From positions 15,125,307 to 15,189,306 of the forward strand of contig NC_134031.1 in assembly GCF_964204645.1 (NCBI RefSeq): a stretch of DNA of 64,000 bases. Direction: 5' to 3'. The position numbers and the translations under genes were made by a program. The notes under the pieces are model-generated. The model made no database searches. It saw only the letters and a program-made list of their open reading frames with translations, and was not told the DNA's origin. This DNA is from Tubulanus polymorphus. Its lineage: Eukaryota; Nemertea; Palaeonemertea; Tubulaniformes; Tubulanidae. Position 1 is the stretch's first letter. Each line of letters starts with the position of its first letter. Below, one piece after another: positions 11,830 through 23,225 of the stretch.

Positions 11830-12225
11830 CCGTGAAGTTAGTTGTAACGAGGTCCCGCTGTACATAGAACTATCGGTATTAGTTATAATGGACAGATTTG
11901 TTGGTGTCTTGAAGTACGTTTAAACGAGGTTCCCTAGCGCTACCAGTTTCAATAAATTGATTTTCAGGTGCTCTGGAGTTCGTCGCAATGAGGTTCCGCT
12001 GTATAGAGAACTATCACTTATGAAGATCAGATTTTCTGCACCTCTAAAACTCGTTGTTACGAGGTTCCGCTGTATAGGGAACTATCACTTATGAAGAACA
12101 GATTTTCTGCACCTTTTCTGAAGTTCGTTGTAAGGATCTTTAGCACAATCTGTTATGCCAAATGGATTTTTTTATCCCCCTGAACGTCGTCATAACGATG
12201 TCCCCGCTGTATATAGAACTATTAA
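11830..12225. repeat. tandem array of a mariner-like terminus
   Basis: About six degenerate copies of a 70-85 bp unit containing GTTCGTTGTAACGAGGTTCC, GCTGTATAGAGAACTATC and ACAGATTTTCTGCACC. The GTAACGAGGTTCCGCTG part matches the termini of the element at 51233-51732, so a transposon end appears to have been amplified in tandem. Confidence 0.6.
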
Positions 12226-12854
12226 CATATCAGTGGATGAATCAATGATGTTTGAATCAGCTGTTGCCGATGTTTGTCGGTCGGTCGTTTGGTCGAGTGG
12301 TCATTTGACGATTGATGTCGAAATAATCTGTCTAAATCTCAATCTGTTGACAATTTATACAACTGAGGACAACTGGGGATGAGGAGAGGAGGGGATGAAT
12401 GGAGGAGGGGGTCGGTTTACGATCACGTATTGATTGATTAGTCGTGGTAACTGCGAATTCTGCAAACACTTGTTGCGAAAGTTTAATATATAGTTCATTA
12501 GGCCTGTAAAAACCGTTACAAAAGATGATTATATGCATTGATACCTAGTATGCCGTTATTCAAGCGGTTCTGTGTGAGTCGATGAGCTCGGTAACCGGTG
12601 AAAAATAACCACCGGTAAAAATCCCCCCTAATTCGATTGTCACAGCAAAATTCAATAAAGTACGTCTATATTCTTATGTTTGAAAACTTTAATAACTTTC
12701 AAAGCACGTTAATTTTCCTATAGTTTGTATCATCTCTGATTACTTGAATTGATCTCTTTGTCTCTGGATTGTATATATATCTCATAATTTTTGTTGTAAT
12801 TCATTATTCATTATTATTATTTCATTATCATTATTATTAGCATTACTATTATTA

Positions 12855-12894
<40 letters not shown>

Positions 12895-14040
12895 CATTAT
12901 TATTATTATTATTATTACTGTTATTAGCATTACTATCGTTATCATTACCATTATCAATCTTCTTCTTTTTTTTTTCTCTAGGGGGCCTGAACGTCCTAGT
13001 GATTGTACAGCCTTTAAGGCTCTGTTCTGGTCCCTCATCATCAATCTACTTATTTGTTATAAATTTTATTTGTAATTATAATTGATGATGAAATAAATTA
13101 CATTACAAAAAATTACATTACAATATTCCTGAAAATGACAGACGGACTCAGAGTGCTTCATCAATGGTTAAAATAAGGACAACATCAGTATTCCCTAAGA
13201 TGACTATTAGGATAAAGTCGAAACATTGAATAAACTACTTTAGCTTGAGTTACATTTTCTGACTTTTCGTTATTATTGTGGGATTCTCTCTAGTGAACTT
13301 TCAAAAATTTTTAATTTTCCAAGGCGTTGTTCGCGATATTCACCTCGGATAATCTGTGATTTTTACCGAGCTGCCTGCATGAAAATGACATTATCCTGTG
13401 ACTTTTAGATAGCTACATGCATAAGGAATTTCTATGAAGAAATCTGGTTTAAAAGCAATAGTAAAATATCTATGTAGAATATTATTGTAGGAAGTATTAT
13501 CGGTTGTCATTTAGGTTTTATACTTAAGTTTGATAGAAAACTGAATTTTGGCTTTTATTTTTTATTGACATATGACATTTTTTATTAACAAATGACATAT
13601 TTCATAACTTATTTTATTCGGGATAAATTTCGATAATGGTTTTTAGAGGACGTGAACTATACGTCATTGATATATCGGGGCTAGACTGGTTGCCATTCAA
13701 TTCAATTATCAATATATCGATATATTCAAATCTTGACAATAATAATCTAATTATAATCAGATAATATTTCATGATGCGTGTTTTTTTGCTAGGCGTCAAT
13801 GAACTTTCAAGTTTTTGTTTTCTGGTTTAGTTATGTCATAGTTGACCCCGATCATTCAATCAATATCATCAGTTAAAACATGTCAGAATCGATTTATATG
13901 AATTGTGAGTTGAATGGTTTTTCGGCCTTGGATTGAAACAATGAAACTCAATTGTAAGCACATACACATGTATATAGTAGTACATCGAGATCTATAATCA
14001 TTATAAGTGTTTCAAACACAGACAGCTGTACTGATACTCT
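12226..14040. other. non-coding; ATT microsatellite at 12800-12955
   Basis: No supported exon. A long (ATT)n tract with CATT interruptions spans about 12800-12955; it creates a spurious poly-Ile frame on the - strand. The rest is A/T-rich. Confidence 0.45.
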
Positions 14041-14440
14041 CAAAACCTACCACCTCTCTTTCCCCCTCTCTTCCTCTCCTCTCCCTACCTCTCTTTCCCC
14101 CTCTCCTTCCCATACCTCTCCTCCCTCCCTCTCCCTTTCTACTGATACTCTCCCTACCTCTCCTCCCCCTTCTCTCCCATCCTCTCTCCTCTCCCTACCT
14201 CTCCCCTCTCCCTCTCCCTTTCTACCTCTCCTCTCCCTACCTCTCCTCCCCCTTCTCTCCCATCCCCTCCCTACCTCTCCCCTCTCCCTCTCCCTTTCTA
14301 CCTCTCCTCCCCCTTCTCTCCCATCCTTTCTCCTCTCCCTACCTCTCCTTTCCCTACCTCTCCTCTCCCTGCCTCCCTCCTCTCCTTGACTCCCATCCCT
14401 CCTTACCCCTCCTTCCCTCCCTACCTCTCCTTCTGTTCCT
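14040..14440. repeat. C/T-rich minisatellite
   Basis: Irregular repeats of CTCTCCTCCCCCTTCTCTCC and CCATCCTCTCTCCTC, unit about 60 bp. The Leu/Pro/Ser frame across it is compositional. Confidence 0.7.
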
Positions 14441-15895
14441 CATTCGAGCTCCTAAAATAGCACGAGACACTAATTATTTACAAATGTCATCGCACAATCT
14501 CGTTCGGCTCTATGTGCGTGTGTCTCGCTGTCATCATTCGTTATTATAGATTTTTAAAGAATAGAGACAGAAACCTGACAGTTTTTATTTGTTGCTGGTG
14601 CGATCAGAGGAAGGGTTCATTCGGTTCAGTGTAGAGACTGACTGTATACACACACACACACGCACACAATACACCTGTTTACATAGTCACACTTACAATG
14701 TCACATATCAGACAATGTATGTATATACACCGCAATAATATTTCTAAACCCCGCCAAAATACTCCCTCAGCCCCCCCTTATATACACATACGTACTAATA
14801 AAAGTTCCTCGGTTGCATATTTTTATGACGCTCTCTATTAGACAGAAAAGTTAATCTTTATTCCGAAACATAGCTATTGTTGATGTCCTATAAGTTTATA
14901 TGCTACGTTACTTCTGTTTTCCTGGTCATGCCACCTGATGATGGCTGTTAAATTTCATCGTATAAAATTCGAATTGTGGGACTTCTTCCATTATCTACAG
15001 TGTACGCGGAATAAGGTGTTTCATTTGACTACTACGAGATGCCGTTGTGAGGTCTGTTCATTTCTCCCCCTCGCCTCCCTTCTACCTCCTATCCCCTCTG
15101 CGCGTTTCGCAAGAGTAAAGCCATCTTAAAAAAAGAACCGAACGACCTCTGCGGTAAGCCGCTGTTACCGTGGTTTCCCGATATCCGTTAAGCCCGCGCG
15201 TTGCCGTTCTGAACCGTACTGAACCGCTCGACTCAAATCCTATACATGTTACAATCATAAATAATAGCAATATTCGGAATATTCACTTATAGCGTTATAC
15301 CGGCGCGCCGAGCTCACCGCGCAACGAGATAATCTCGTCGGGATTATCTCCGGGATTAAGTCGGCTGATATCCTACGGTTAATCGTGTTTTCTTGCCCTC
15401 GCGTACTCTGTACGGACCCACGTCGGGTCGGTCGACCGGGATGCGAGACATTTACGCAAACTTCGCTAAACAAATAACTGTGTTTTATGGATTTGAGTAT
15501 GATCTATATATTAATGTCGGCTCAGTCAGGGTAGACGGGCTCTCGTACAGTCGCCGTGGCTTAACGCGCTGAATACATCTTAAGCCTTTTTTATCCTATT
15601 CAATATTATGTAATTCGGTTCTGATCCCCGGGTTGTTGTTTATACGCGCGCGCTCGAAGTTCAAGCGCCGAATACTCCGGAGCCGGTTGCGCAGTCGGGG
15701 CTTACGTTTAAGACCGGTCTAAGCCCGTTACGTTTCTTCAGTCAATCAAACACGACTCGTGATGAGCAGTCGTAGGATTTAAGACCACTTGAGGCGTCGC
15801 TGTAGAACCATCAGGAGGTGGCCTCGGTCTCTCGAAAACATGCCCTGTGATTAAATCTTTCCTTCTTAGTGGACAGAAGTTTAGGATGCTTATAT
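14441..15895. other. non-coding; fragment of a GGGGCCGGTTGC-family element
   Basis: No supported exon. A short CA tract is at about 14650-14670. About 15670-15725 (GAGCCGGTTGCGCAG, TTTAAGACCGGTCTAAG) is a partial copy of the MITE family also at 39165, 54394 and 61373. 15050-15750 is CpG-rich. Confidence 0.4.
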
Positions 15896-15898
15896 ATA

Positions 15899-15988
<90 letters not shown>
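15893..15988. repeat. TA dinucleotide microsatellite
   Basis: Nearly pure (TA)n of about 95 bp, bounded on both sides by an ATAATATT-like sequence. Confidence 0.9.
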
Positions 15989-15991
<3 letters not shown>

Positions 15992-16329
15992 CTATAGTGG
16001 CATCCTGTCTACGCTGTCAGGGGTCGATATTTGTAATTTTATCATCACTGGCGATAAATCGATAAAAACCATGACAACCTGAGGAACAATGCAGGTCTGC
16101 CAGACCGACGGACGAAGAAATCCTCGAAAGGGAGGACCTAATTTTAGTGATTACTGCTCTATCTCTCTCTAATGCGGCGGCATCATACCTTTATTGTGCT
16201 AAGTTTTATTTCTTTTTTTTTATTTGGAAATCCATTGTTCTCATCTCAAACAGGATCCATTGTAAGATGGAACTCTCAGGTGTTTTGGGTGCCGGTTACT
16301 TGACGATATGGTTCTAAATTACTCTAACT

Positions 16330-16625
16330 TAATGACACTCGACTTTAAACCAGTCTAAGCTCATTTTGGTTCTGACCAGTCTAAGTTCATTTTGTTTCTA
16401 TAGCCAATCGAACAACTTAAGACCAGTCCAAGCTCATGTTTGTTCTATAATCAACCTAACATCTTAAGACTAGTCCAAGCTCATCATTGTTCTGTAACCA
16501 ACCTAACAACTAAGACTGAACAAGCTCATTTTGGTTCTATAATCAATCTAATAACTTGAAACCAGTCTAAGTGCATTTTGGTTCTATAGCCAATCTATCA
16601 ACTTAAGACCAGTTTCAAGACCTGC
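16330..16625. repeat. tandem amplification of a MITE interior
   Basis: Five to six copies of about 50-60 bp containing TTAAGACCAGTCTAAG, CTCATTTTGGTTCTAT and AGCCAATCTAACAAC. The same words form the interior of the GGGGCCGGTT-type MITEs at 39165 and 54394. Confidence 0.6.
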
Positions 16626-16959
16626 GTAAAACTTGGGTGCTGAAGTACATCATCTGATTCTGCGATGACCTTATTTTGATCTGGTTTTGCGTTTAGTCTA
16701 TATAGACCTTGGTAGTTGATGCCTGCTACCAAGAAAAGCAATTCACGACAGCTTGGTTTATTACCCCGACTGGAGTGTTGTGAATGCCGATATTCTGCGC
16801 GTTAGATCATAAAACAGGCTCAACTCTGTGCAACATCTAGGTGAATAACATATAACTGTACATAAAACAGCTATATACAGTATACCCTCGCTATCTCGCT
16901 ATGTATGTGCGAGGCCTGCAGCTGGCTCGACTATACCAGACCCCCCTGCTCCCAGCCAG

Positions 16960-17262
16960 GAACTTAAGTTCCACCTGCTCCTAGGCAAGACCCCCTCCCC
17001 CTGCCACTAGCCCTTGTCACTGCTCCCCCTGTCACTAACCCCTGTCACTGCTCCCCTGCCACTAGCCCCTGTCACTAACCCCTGTCACTGCTCCCCCTGC
17101 CACTAGCCCCTGTCACTAACCCCTGTCACTGCTCCCCCTGCCAGTAGCCCCTGTCACTGCTTCCCCTGTCACTAGCCCCTGTCACTTCTCCCCTGTCATT
17201 TCCCTTTCCTGTCACTACCCTCTCCCCTGTCACTTCCCCCTTCCCCTGTCACCCCTCCCTAT
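16960..17262. repeat. minisatellite, CCCTGTCACTGCTCCC-type
   Basis: Tandem CCTGTCACTAACCCCTGTCA and CTGCTCCCCCTGCCACTAG units immediately upstream of the TREX exon. It is pyrimidine-rich on the + strand. Confidence 0.75.
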
Positions 17263-17320
17263 GTAACACTTGATGTGATTTCTCTTTATGAATCCGTATA
17301 ATATTGTTGTACATTATCAG

Positions 17321-17633
17321 GTTAACACACGCTCAGATAAAACTATGACATCTACGGAGCATCCGACAGCATCCAGTGACCAGCAGCAGCAGCAGCGGGA
17401 GCGAGAGGATGAGGTCGATCGAGTGATGACTTACGTATTTCTCGACCTGGAAGCGACCGGACTCGCCGGAATCGGAGAACGTCCGAAGATCACCGAACTG
17501 ACGTTCGTCGCCGTTCATCGAGACGAACTCGTCAACGCGTATAAATTCAAAGTGTTTCCACGGATACTCAACAAACTGACCGTATGCGTCGATCCGAAAA
17601 AAATGATCACTCCTAAAGCTATGGAACTGACTG
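17321..17633 (+). CDS. TREX: TREX-family 3'-5' exonuclease, exon with Exo I motif
   Basis: TREX proteins are DEDDh exonucleases that degrade DNA 3' ends. The acceptor ACATTATCAG ends at 17320 and the donor ACTG|GTAGGT begins at 17634. The first in-frame ATG after the acceptor is 17345 (MTSTEH...); ATG at 17426 (MTYVFLDL) is an alternative start closer to the usual TREX start. The frame is also open upstream to the acceptor, so a leader exon could add residues. FLDLEATGL is the Exo I motif; counted from 17345 its catalytic Asp34 and Glu36 are intact. It is followed by a P-K-I-T-E-L-T strand as in vertebrate TREX. A Gln-rich run lies at residues 13-17. The exon ends in phase 1 with ELT-G, and the join to 29837 restores a typical TREX sequence (TGLYNDSL). 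Confidence 0.85.
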
Positions 17634-17639
17634 GTAGGT

Positions 17640-18125
17640 TTAACTCTTAAACTACTTATATCAATATCAGTTACACAGTTCTGATTCCAGTTCCACGGGT
17701 CTGTATCCAGTTCCATAGGTCTGTATCCAGTTCCATAGGTCTGTATCCAGTTCTACAGGTCTGGATCCAGTTCCACAGTTCTGGATTTAATGGAACTGAC
17801 TGGTAGGTTTAACCCCTAAACTACTTATATCAATATCAGTTACACAGTTCTGATTCCAGTTCCACAGGTCTGTATCCAGTTCCACAGGTCTGTATCCAGT
17901 TCCACAGTTCTGGATCCAATTCCACAGGTCTGTATCCAGTTCCACAGTTCTGGATTCAATGCCACAGTTCTGAACTGAGTTCCACAGTTCTGAATCCAGT
18001 TCCACAGTTCTGAACTCATTTCCACAGTTCTGAACTCATTTCCACAGTTCTGAAATCAGTTCCACAGTTCTGGACCCAGTTCCACAGTTCTGGATCCAAT
18101 TCCACAGTCCTAAAACCGGGTTCTA
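17640..18125. repeat. intronic minisatellite, TCCAGTTCCACAGTTCTGGA-type
   Basis: About twenty copies of a 20-bp unit (CCAGTTCCACAGGTCTGTAT / CCACAGTTCTGGATCCAGTT). It includes a second copy of the preceding exon end plus its splice donor, with a GTAGGT at 17803. The same unit occurs at 50690-50830 and, inverted, at 57195-57720. Confidence 0.85.
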
Positions 18126-18885
18126 TTGAACTGTCCAGGAACTATCCTGGTTGAAAACTACATGTCCAACAGCAGGTGTTCACTAATTTCATAAACAATA
18201 AATATCAATACGCATTAAATCAAGTGACATTTGAACAATTGTGGTGCTTACAACTTCAGCAGTCAACAAGCTGTTTCAAATCATCAACTGCATTTAAACT
18301 GTCTCCAGGCGTGTGCGTACACGTGTGCGCCCACTGGCACACAGAAATCCGTATAAAATACGTTCATTACTATAAATATTATTTATTCATTTCCACTGTG
18401 CCCTGTTGATCGGAAAGTTCAAGTAGAAAATATTGGATAATATTCAGTTTCCGGTTGCTTTTGACCGACTGAAACCTGCCGAGGACGACGACGATCAAAA
18501 CCACCTGAGCGAGACTGGAAATTGTTAAACCGAAGAAAAACTTCAAAAATAAATCAGTCGAGCGAAATGTCGTTATTCTTAACGCGCACATTCGTAGGGT
18601 GTAAATATTTTTTGAATTTCATTCTCGTACGAAATCTTGGATTGTAACTTCTAAATCGAGGTTGTATTATTAGTCACGACTAAAGGACTTCGAGAAATAA
18701 GCGACTAAGAGGACTCGGAGGTCACACTAGGAGGTCACATACGTAGAAATAAATCTCTTATCTTACTGAATGCATTCTCGAACTTCACCGGGTTTTTATT
18801 GCCTCGTAAAAACACATTATTGCGAACCATTAAAACTATACTGAACTGTATAAACGGCTATACGGGGAGATGTGTGGATTCGACC
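18126..18885. other. intron sequence without recognisable features
   Basis: Part of the large TREX intron. No exon, repeat array or element end could be supported. Confidence 0.5.
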
Positions 18886-19160
18886 AGCTCGGGATCGCTG
18901 GATTTAGCCTGCCCGGAGTCCCTGGATTCACCTTGCTCGGAATCGCTGGATTCACCTTGCTCGGAATCGCTGGATTCAACTTGCTCGTAATCGCTGGATT
19001 CAGCCGGCTCGTAAACGCTAGATTCAGCCTACCCGGAGTCTTTGGATGCAGCCTGCCCTGAATCTTTGGATTTAGCCTGCCTGATATCGCTATATTCAGC
19101 CAGCTCAGAGTCCCTGGATTTGACCTGCCCGAAGTCACTGGATTCAGCCTGCACAATGTC
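18886..19160. repeat. 24-bp minisatellite in TREX intron
   Basis: About eleven copies of a 24-bp unit containing CTCGGAATCGCTGGATTC. Because 24 is divisible by three, frames stay open on both strands; this is not evidence of coding. Confidence 0.8.
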
Positions 19161-19299
19161 GCCTGGTATAAACAAATAGCCCCACCTAGGGTTAGCACGT
19201 GGTCATTAACCCTGGCTTCTGATTAGCCTGAGCTAGTCACCTGAAATAAACAAGCTAGGTCAATGGCCCAATTGGTTACTATGGGCACTGAGTTTGAAA

Positions 19300-19545
19300 A
19301 ATAACCTCGCCTCATTAACCCCTCACTTGGAAAATCCCTTTACCTCACCAGCCCCTCACCCCCACCCCACCTCATCAACCCCTCATACCAGCTCTTCACC
19401 TCAACCCCTCACTTTACCAGCCCCCTCACTTGGAAACACCCTTTACCTCGCCAGCCCCTTACCTCATCAACCCCTCACTTCACCAGCCCCTCACCTCATC
19501 AACGTCCCCTCACTTCACCACTCCTTCACTTGGAAACTCCTTTTA
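19300..19545. repeat. minisatellite, CCTCACTTCACCAGCCC-type
   Basis: Irregular units of CCAGCCCCTCACCTCATCAA and TCACTTGGAAA, about 60 bp per higher-order unit. Confidence 0.65.
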
Positions 19546-19929
19546 CCATCCTCTAATAATCTTCGCTAAAGTAATAATACATAACATCAATATATCATAG
19601 TGTAATATCTGAAATCAATGCCCTAATTAACCAACAGGATACTGTCTGATATCTGAAACATAATCTCTCCCCTCCCCCCTCTCTCTCCCTCTAGCTGTTA
19701 GTGAGTGCCCTTACTGCACTCTGAGAAACCTGCTCTCCGTACAGTACCGTGTATACCCCGTACATAACAGCGCATGATCATAAAATATAAGTTATGGTTT
19801 TATTTGTCAGTGTAAATATTCCACATGATTTTTAATGTCGTTGACGTCCTATAAAATCATGTGCAGCGTGAAACAATAAAATGATATTAATACATATAAA
19901 TAGAATATATACCACTCCTATAATATAGA

Positions 19930-21318
19930 TTAACACCAGCATGAAGTTATACCCCCTATAGCTCATGGCAATACTCCCTACTTCCTGAGTTTACCCGCTA
20001 GCTCCTGATTATACCCCCTACAGCTCGTGGTTATACTCCCTAATTCCTGAGTTTACCCCCTAGCTCCTGAGTATACCCCCTATAGCTCGTGGTTATACCC
20101 CCTAGTTCCTGAGTTTACCCCCTAGCTCCTGAGTATACCCCCTATAGCTCGTGGTTATACCCCCTAGTTCCTGAGTTTACCCCCTACAGCTCGTGGTTAT
20201 ACTCCCAACTTCCTGAGTTTTCCCCCTACAGCTCATGGTTATACCCCCTACAGCTCGTGGTTATTCCCCCTAGTTCCTGAGTTTACCCCCTAGCTCCTGA
20301 GTATACCCCCTATAGCTCGTGGTTATACCCCCTAGTTCCTGAGTTTACCCCCTAGCTCCTGAGTATACCCCCTATAGCTCGTGGTTATACCCCCTAGTTC
20401 CTGAGTTTACCCCCTACAGCTCGTGGTTATACTCCCAACTTCCTGAGTTTTCCCCCTACAGCTCATGGTTATACCCCCTACAGCTCGTGGTTATACCCCC
20501 TAGTTCCTGAGTTTACCCCCTAGCTCCTGAGTATACCCCCTATAGCTTGTGGTTATACCCCCTAGTTCCTGAGTTTACCCCCTAGCTCCTGAGTATACCC
20601 CCTATAGCTCGTGGTTATACCCCCTAGTTCCTGAGTTTACCCCCTAGCTCCTGAGTATACCCCCTATAGCTCGTGGTTATACCCCCTAGTTCCTGAGTTT
20701 ACCCCCTACAGCTCGTGGTTATACTCCCAACTTCCTGAGTTTTCCCCCTACAGCTCCTGATTATACCCCCTACAGCTCGTGGTTATACTCCCTAGTTCCT
20801 GAGTTTACCCCCTAGCTCCTGAGTATACCCCCTATAGCTCGTGGTTATACCCCCTAGTTCCTGAGTTTACCCCCTAGCTCCTGAGTATACCCCCTATAGC
20901 TCGTGGTTATACCCCCTAGTTCCTGAGTTTACCCCCTAGCTCCTGATTATACCCCCTACAGCTCGTGGTTATACCCCCTAGTTCCTGAGTTTACCCCCTA
21001 TAGCTCGTGGTTATACTCCCTAGTTCCTGAGTTTACCCCCTAGCTCCTGAGTATACCCCCTACAGCTCGTGGTTATACCCCCTAGTTCCTGAGTTTACCC
21101 CCTAGCTCCTGATTATACCCCCTACAGCTCGTGGTTATATTCCCTAGTTCCTGAGTTTACCCCCTAGCTCCTGAGTATACCCCCTACAGCTCGTGGTTAT
21201 ACCCCCTAGTTCCTGAGTTCACCCCTAGCTCCTGAGTATACCCCCTACAGCTCGTGGTTATACCCCCTAGTTCCTGAGTTTACCCCCTAGCTCCTGATTA
21301 TACCCCCTACAGCTCAGT
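19930..21318. repeat. 1.4-kb higher-order minisatellite in TREX intron
   Basis: A basic unit of about 20-22 bp comes in three types: GCTCGTGGTTATACCCCCTA, GTTCCTGAGTTTACCCCCTA and GCTCCTGAGTATACCCCCTA. These alternate in fixed order as a unit of about 62 bp, repeated roughly twenty times with local deletions. Large blocks are near-identical, which indicates recent unequal exchange or slippage. Confidence 0.9.
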
Positions 21319-21784
21319 TATATCACTTGAACCTACTTTTGACCAACACTGACCTCTGGCTGGACCTTATTTAAACCCAGTGGCTAGTTGAGGCTTAGAT
21401 TTACGACCATAAGTCTAGGCCGTAATTTAGTTTAACCCTTTCATATCTGCACTCGTGACTAATCAATAAATCTATCAATGAATTCCTTATTATATCACTA
21501 CTCTCACGGGTCATGTGATTAAATGTGTCAATGATTTAGAGAGGGGCGGAACCGTTACCGGGCAACGCAACAATTAATTAATCGTTGTTAGATACGCGAT
21601 AATTACATATATCCATACGTGTACTATTAGGAACAGTAGGCGGGGGGCAAGTGAGGGCAGTTTTATTGCCGATACGCGACGATACGCCACAATACGAAAT
21701 CAGAAATGGTTTTTTTTATATCGATATGTCATGATATTTAGAAAATTGAATGAATTGATGAAATGATTGATTCGAAGTTGGATT
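21319..21784. other. intron sequence, no recognisable feature
   Basis: Unique sequence within the TREX intron; nothing supported. Confidence 0.4.
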
Positions 21785-21905
21785 AATAAGTGTGTCAGTA
21801 TTGGTGCTGGTGCTAGTGCTCGTACTGGTGCTGGTGCTAGTTCTCGTACTGGTGCTAGTGCTCGTACTGGTGCTGGTGCTGGTGCTGGTGCTGGTCTGGT
21901 GCTGC
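21785..21905. repeat. GGTGCTGGTGCT microsatellite-like repeat
   Basis: Tandem GGTGCT / AGTGCTCGTACT hexamer-based repeat. On the - strand it reads Ala-Pro repeats in a spurious frame. Confidence 0.7.
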
Positions 21906-22329
21906 TGACATATTTTGTTCCCCTTTTTCGTAAAAACTGAGTAATTGTTTTGATTCTGGTTTGTTGAGAATGCACGCGGTCTGCTCGGAGGTTGTTATAA
22001 CAAACTGCACCCGATATCAAACACGTTTTATATAAAATATTGCAATCGAGAAAATCTGTAACATTCTTACAACAATACATCGGATACAATAAGGGTATTC
22101 TCTACACAGTATGAACGCCGGCCTGTTCTGTGTGAATCTATAAGTTTTACACGTTGATAATGATTGCATCGGTCGTCGTCGTACATTAGGCTTTAGAGAT
22201 AAAAGTTAAATTGTTCTATTATTTGAACATGTTTCGGTCCATTAGAATCTGTGAACGACTGTGAAAAAAAAGATAGAAAAATAATGAAAACATAAGTGTT
22301 GAATTGAATTCATATGATGAGAGAAACAA

Positions 22330-23225
22330 AGACAACACATCTCGCCTTCTTTCCCTCACTCATCCCCTCTAATCAGTACTCCCCTCTTCCTCCCCTCCAT
22401 TCAGTACTCCCCTCCCCACCACCATTCAGCACACTACTATCTCCCTCCCCTTCTTTCAGGATACCCATCTCCCCTTTCCCCTCCATTCAGTACTCCCCTC
22501 TCCTCTCTCCCTTCCATTCATTACTCCCCTTCCCCACCACCATTCAGCACACTCCTATCTCCCTCCCCTTCTTTCAGGATACCCATCTCCCCTTTCCCCT
22601 CCATTTAGTACTCCCCTCCCCACCCACTATTCATCACACTCCTCTCTCCCTCCCCTTCTTTCAGGATACCCATCTCCCCTTTCCCCTCCATTCAGTACTC
22701 CCCTCCCCACCCACTATTCATCACACTCCTCTCTCCCTCCCCTTCTTTCAGGATACCCATCTCCCCTTTCCCCTCCATTCAGCACTCCCCTCTCCTCTCT
22801 CCCTTCCATTCATTACTCCCCTTCCCCACCACCATTCAGCACACTCCTATCTCCCTCCCCTTCTTTCAGGATACCCATCTCCCCTTTCCCCCATATTCAG
22901 TACTCCCCTCTCCTCTCTCCCTTTCATTCAGTACTCCCCCTCCCCACCACCATTCAGCACACTCCTATCTCCCTCCCCTTCTTTCAGGATACCCATCTCC
23001 CCTTTCCCCTCCATTCAGCACTCCCCTCTCCCGATCCTTCATTTAGCACTCCTCTCCCCCTCCCCTCCATTCAGCACTCCCCTCTCCCGATCCTTCATTA
23101 AGCACACTCCTCCCCCTCCTCTCCATTCAGCCCTCCCCTCTCCCCATACTTCATTCAGTACTCCCTCTCCTCCCTCCCCTCCATTCAGTACTCCCCTCTC
23201 CCCACCCTTCATCCAGTACTCCTTA
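22330..23225. repeat. C/T-rich higher-order minisatellite
   Basis: Units of roughly 110-170 bp built from CATTCAGTACTCCCCTCTCC, CACACTCCTATCTCCCTCCC and TTCTTTCAGGATACCCATCT. The 345-codon frame across it is Ser/Pro/Leu only and compositional. Confidence 0.8.

Noticed and set aside
12817-13044. Poly-isoleucine membrane protein
   Set aside because: Translation of an ATT microsatellite.
15082-15473. Overlapping - strand frames as a gene
   Set aside because: CpG-rich but no conserved motif, no splice pattern, and they overlap a MITE-fragment region.
19930-21318. CRISPR-like array
   Set aside because: Units are contiguous, with no unique spacers, and the DNA is clearly eukaryotic.
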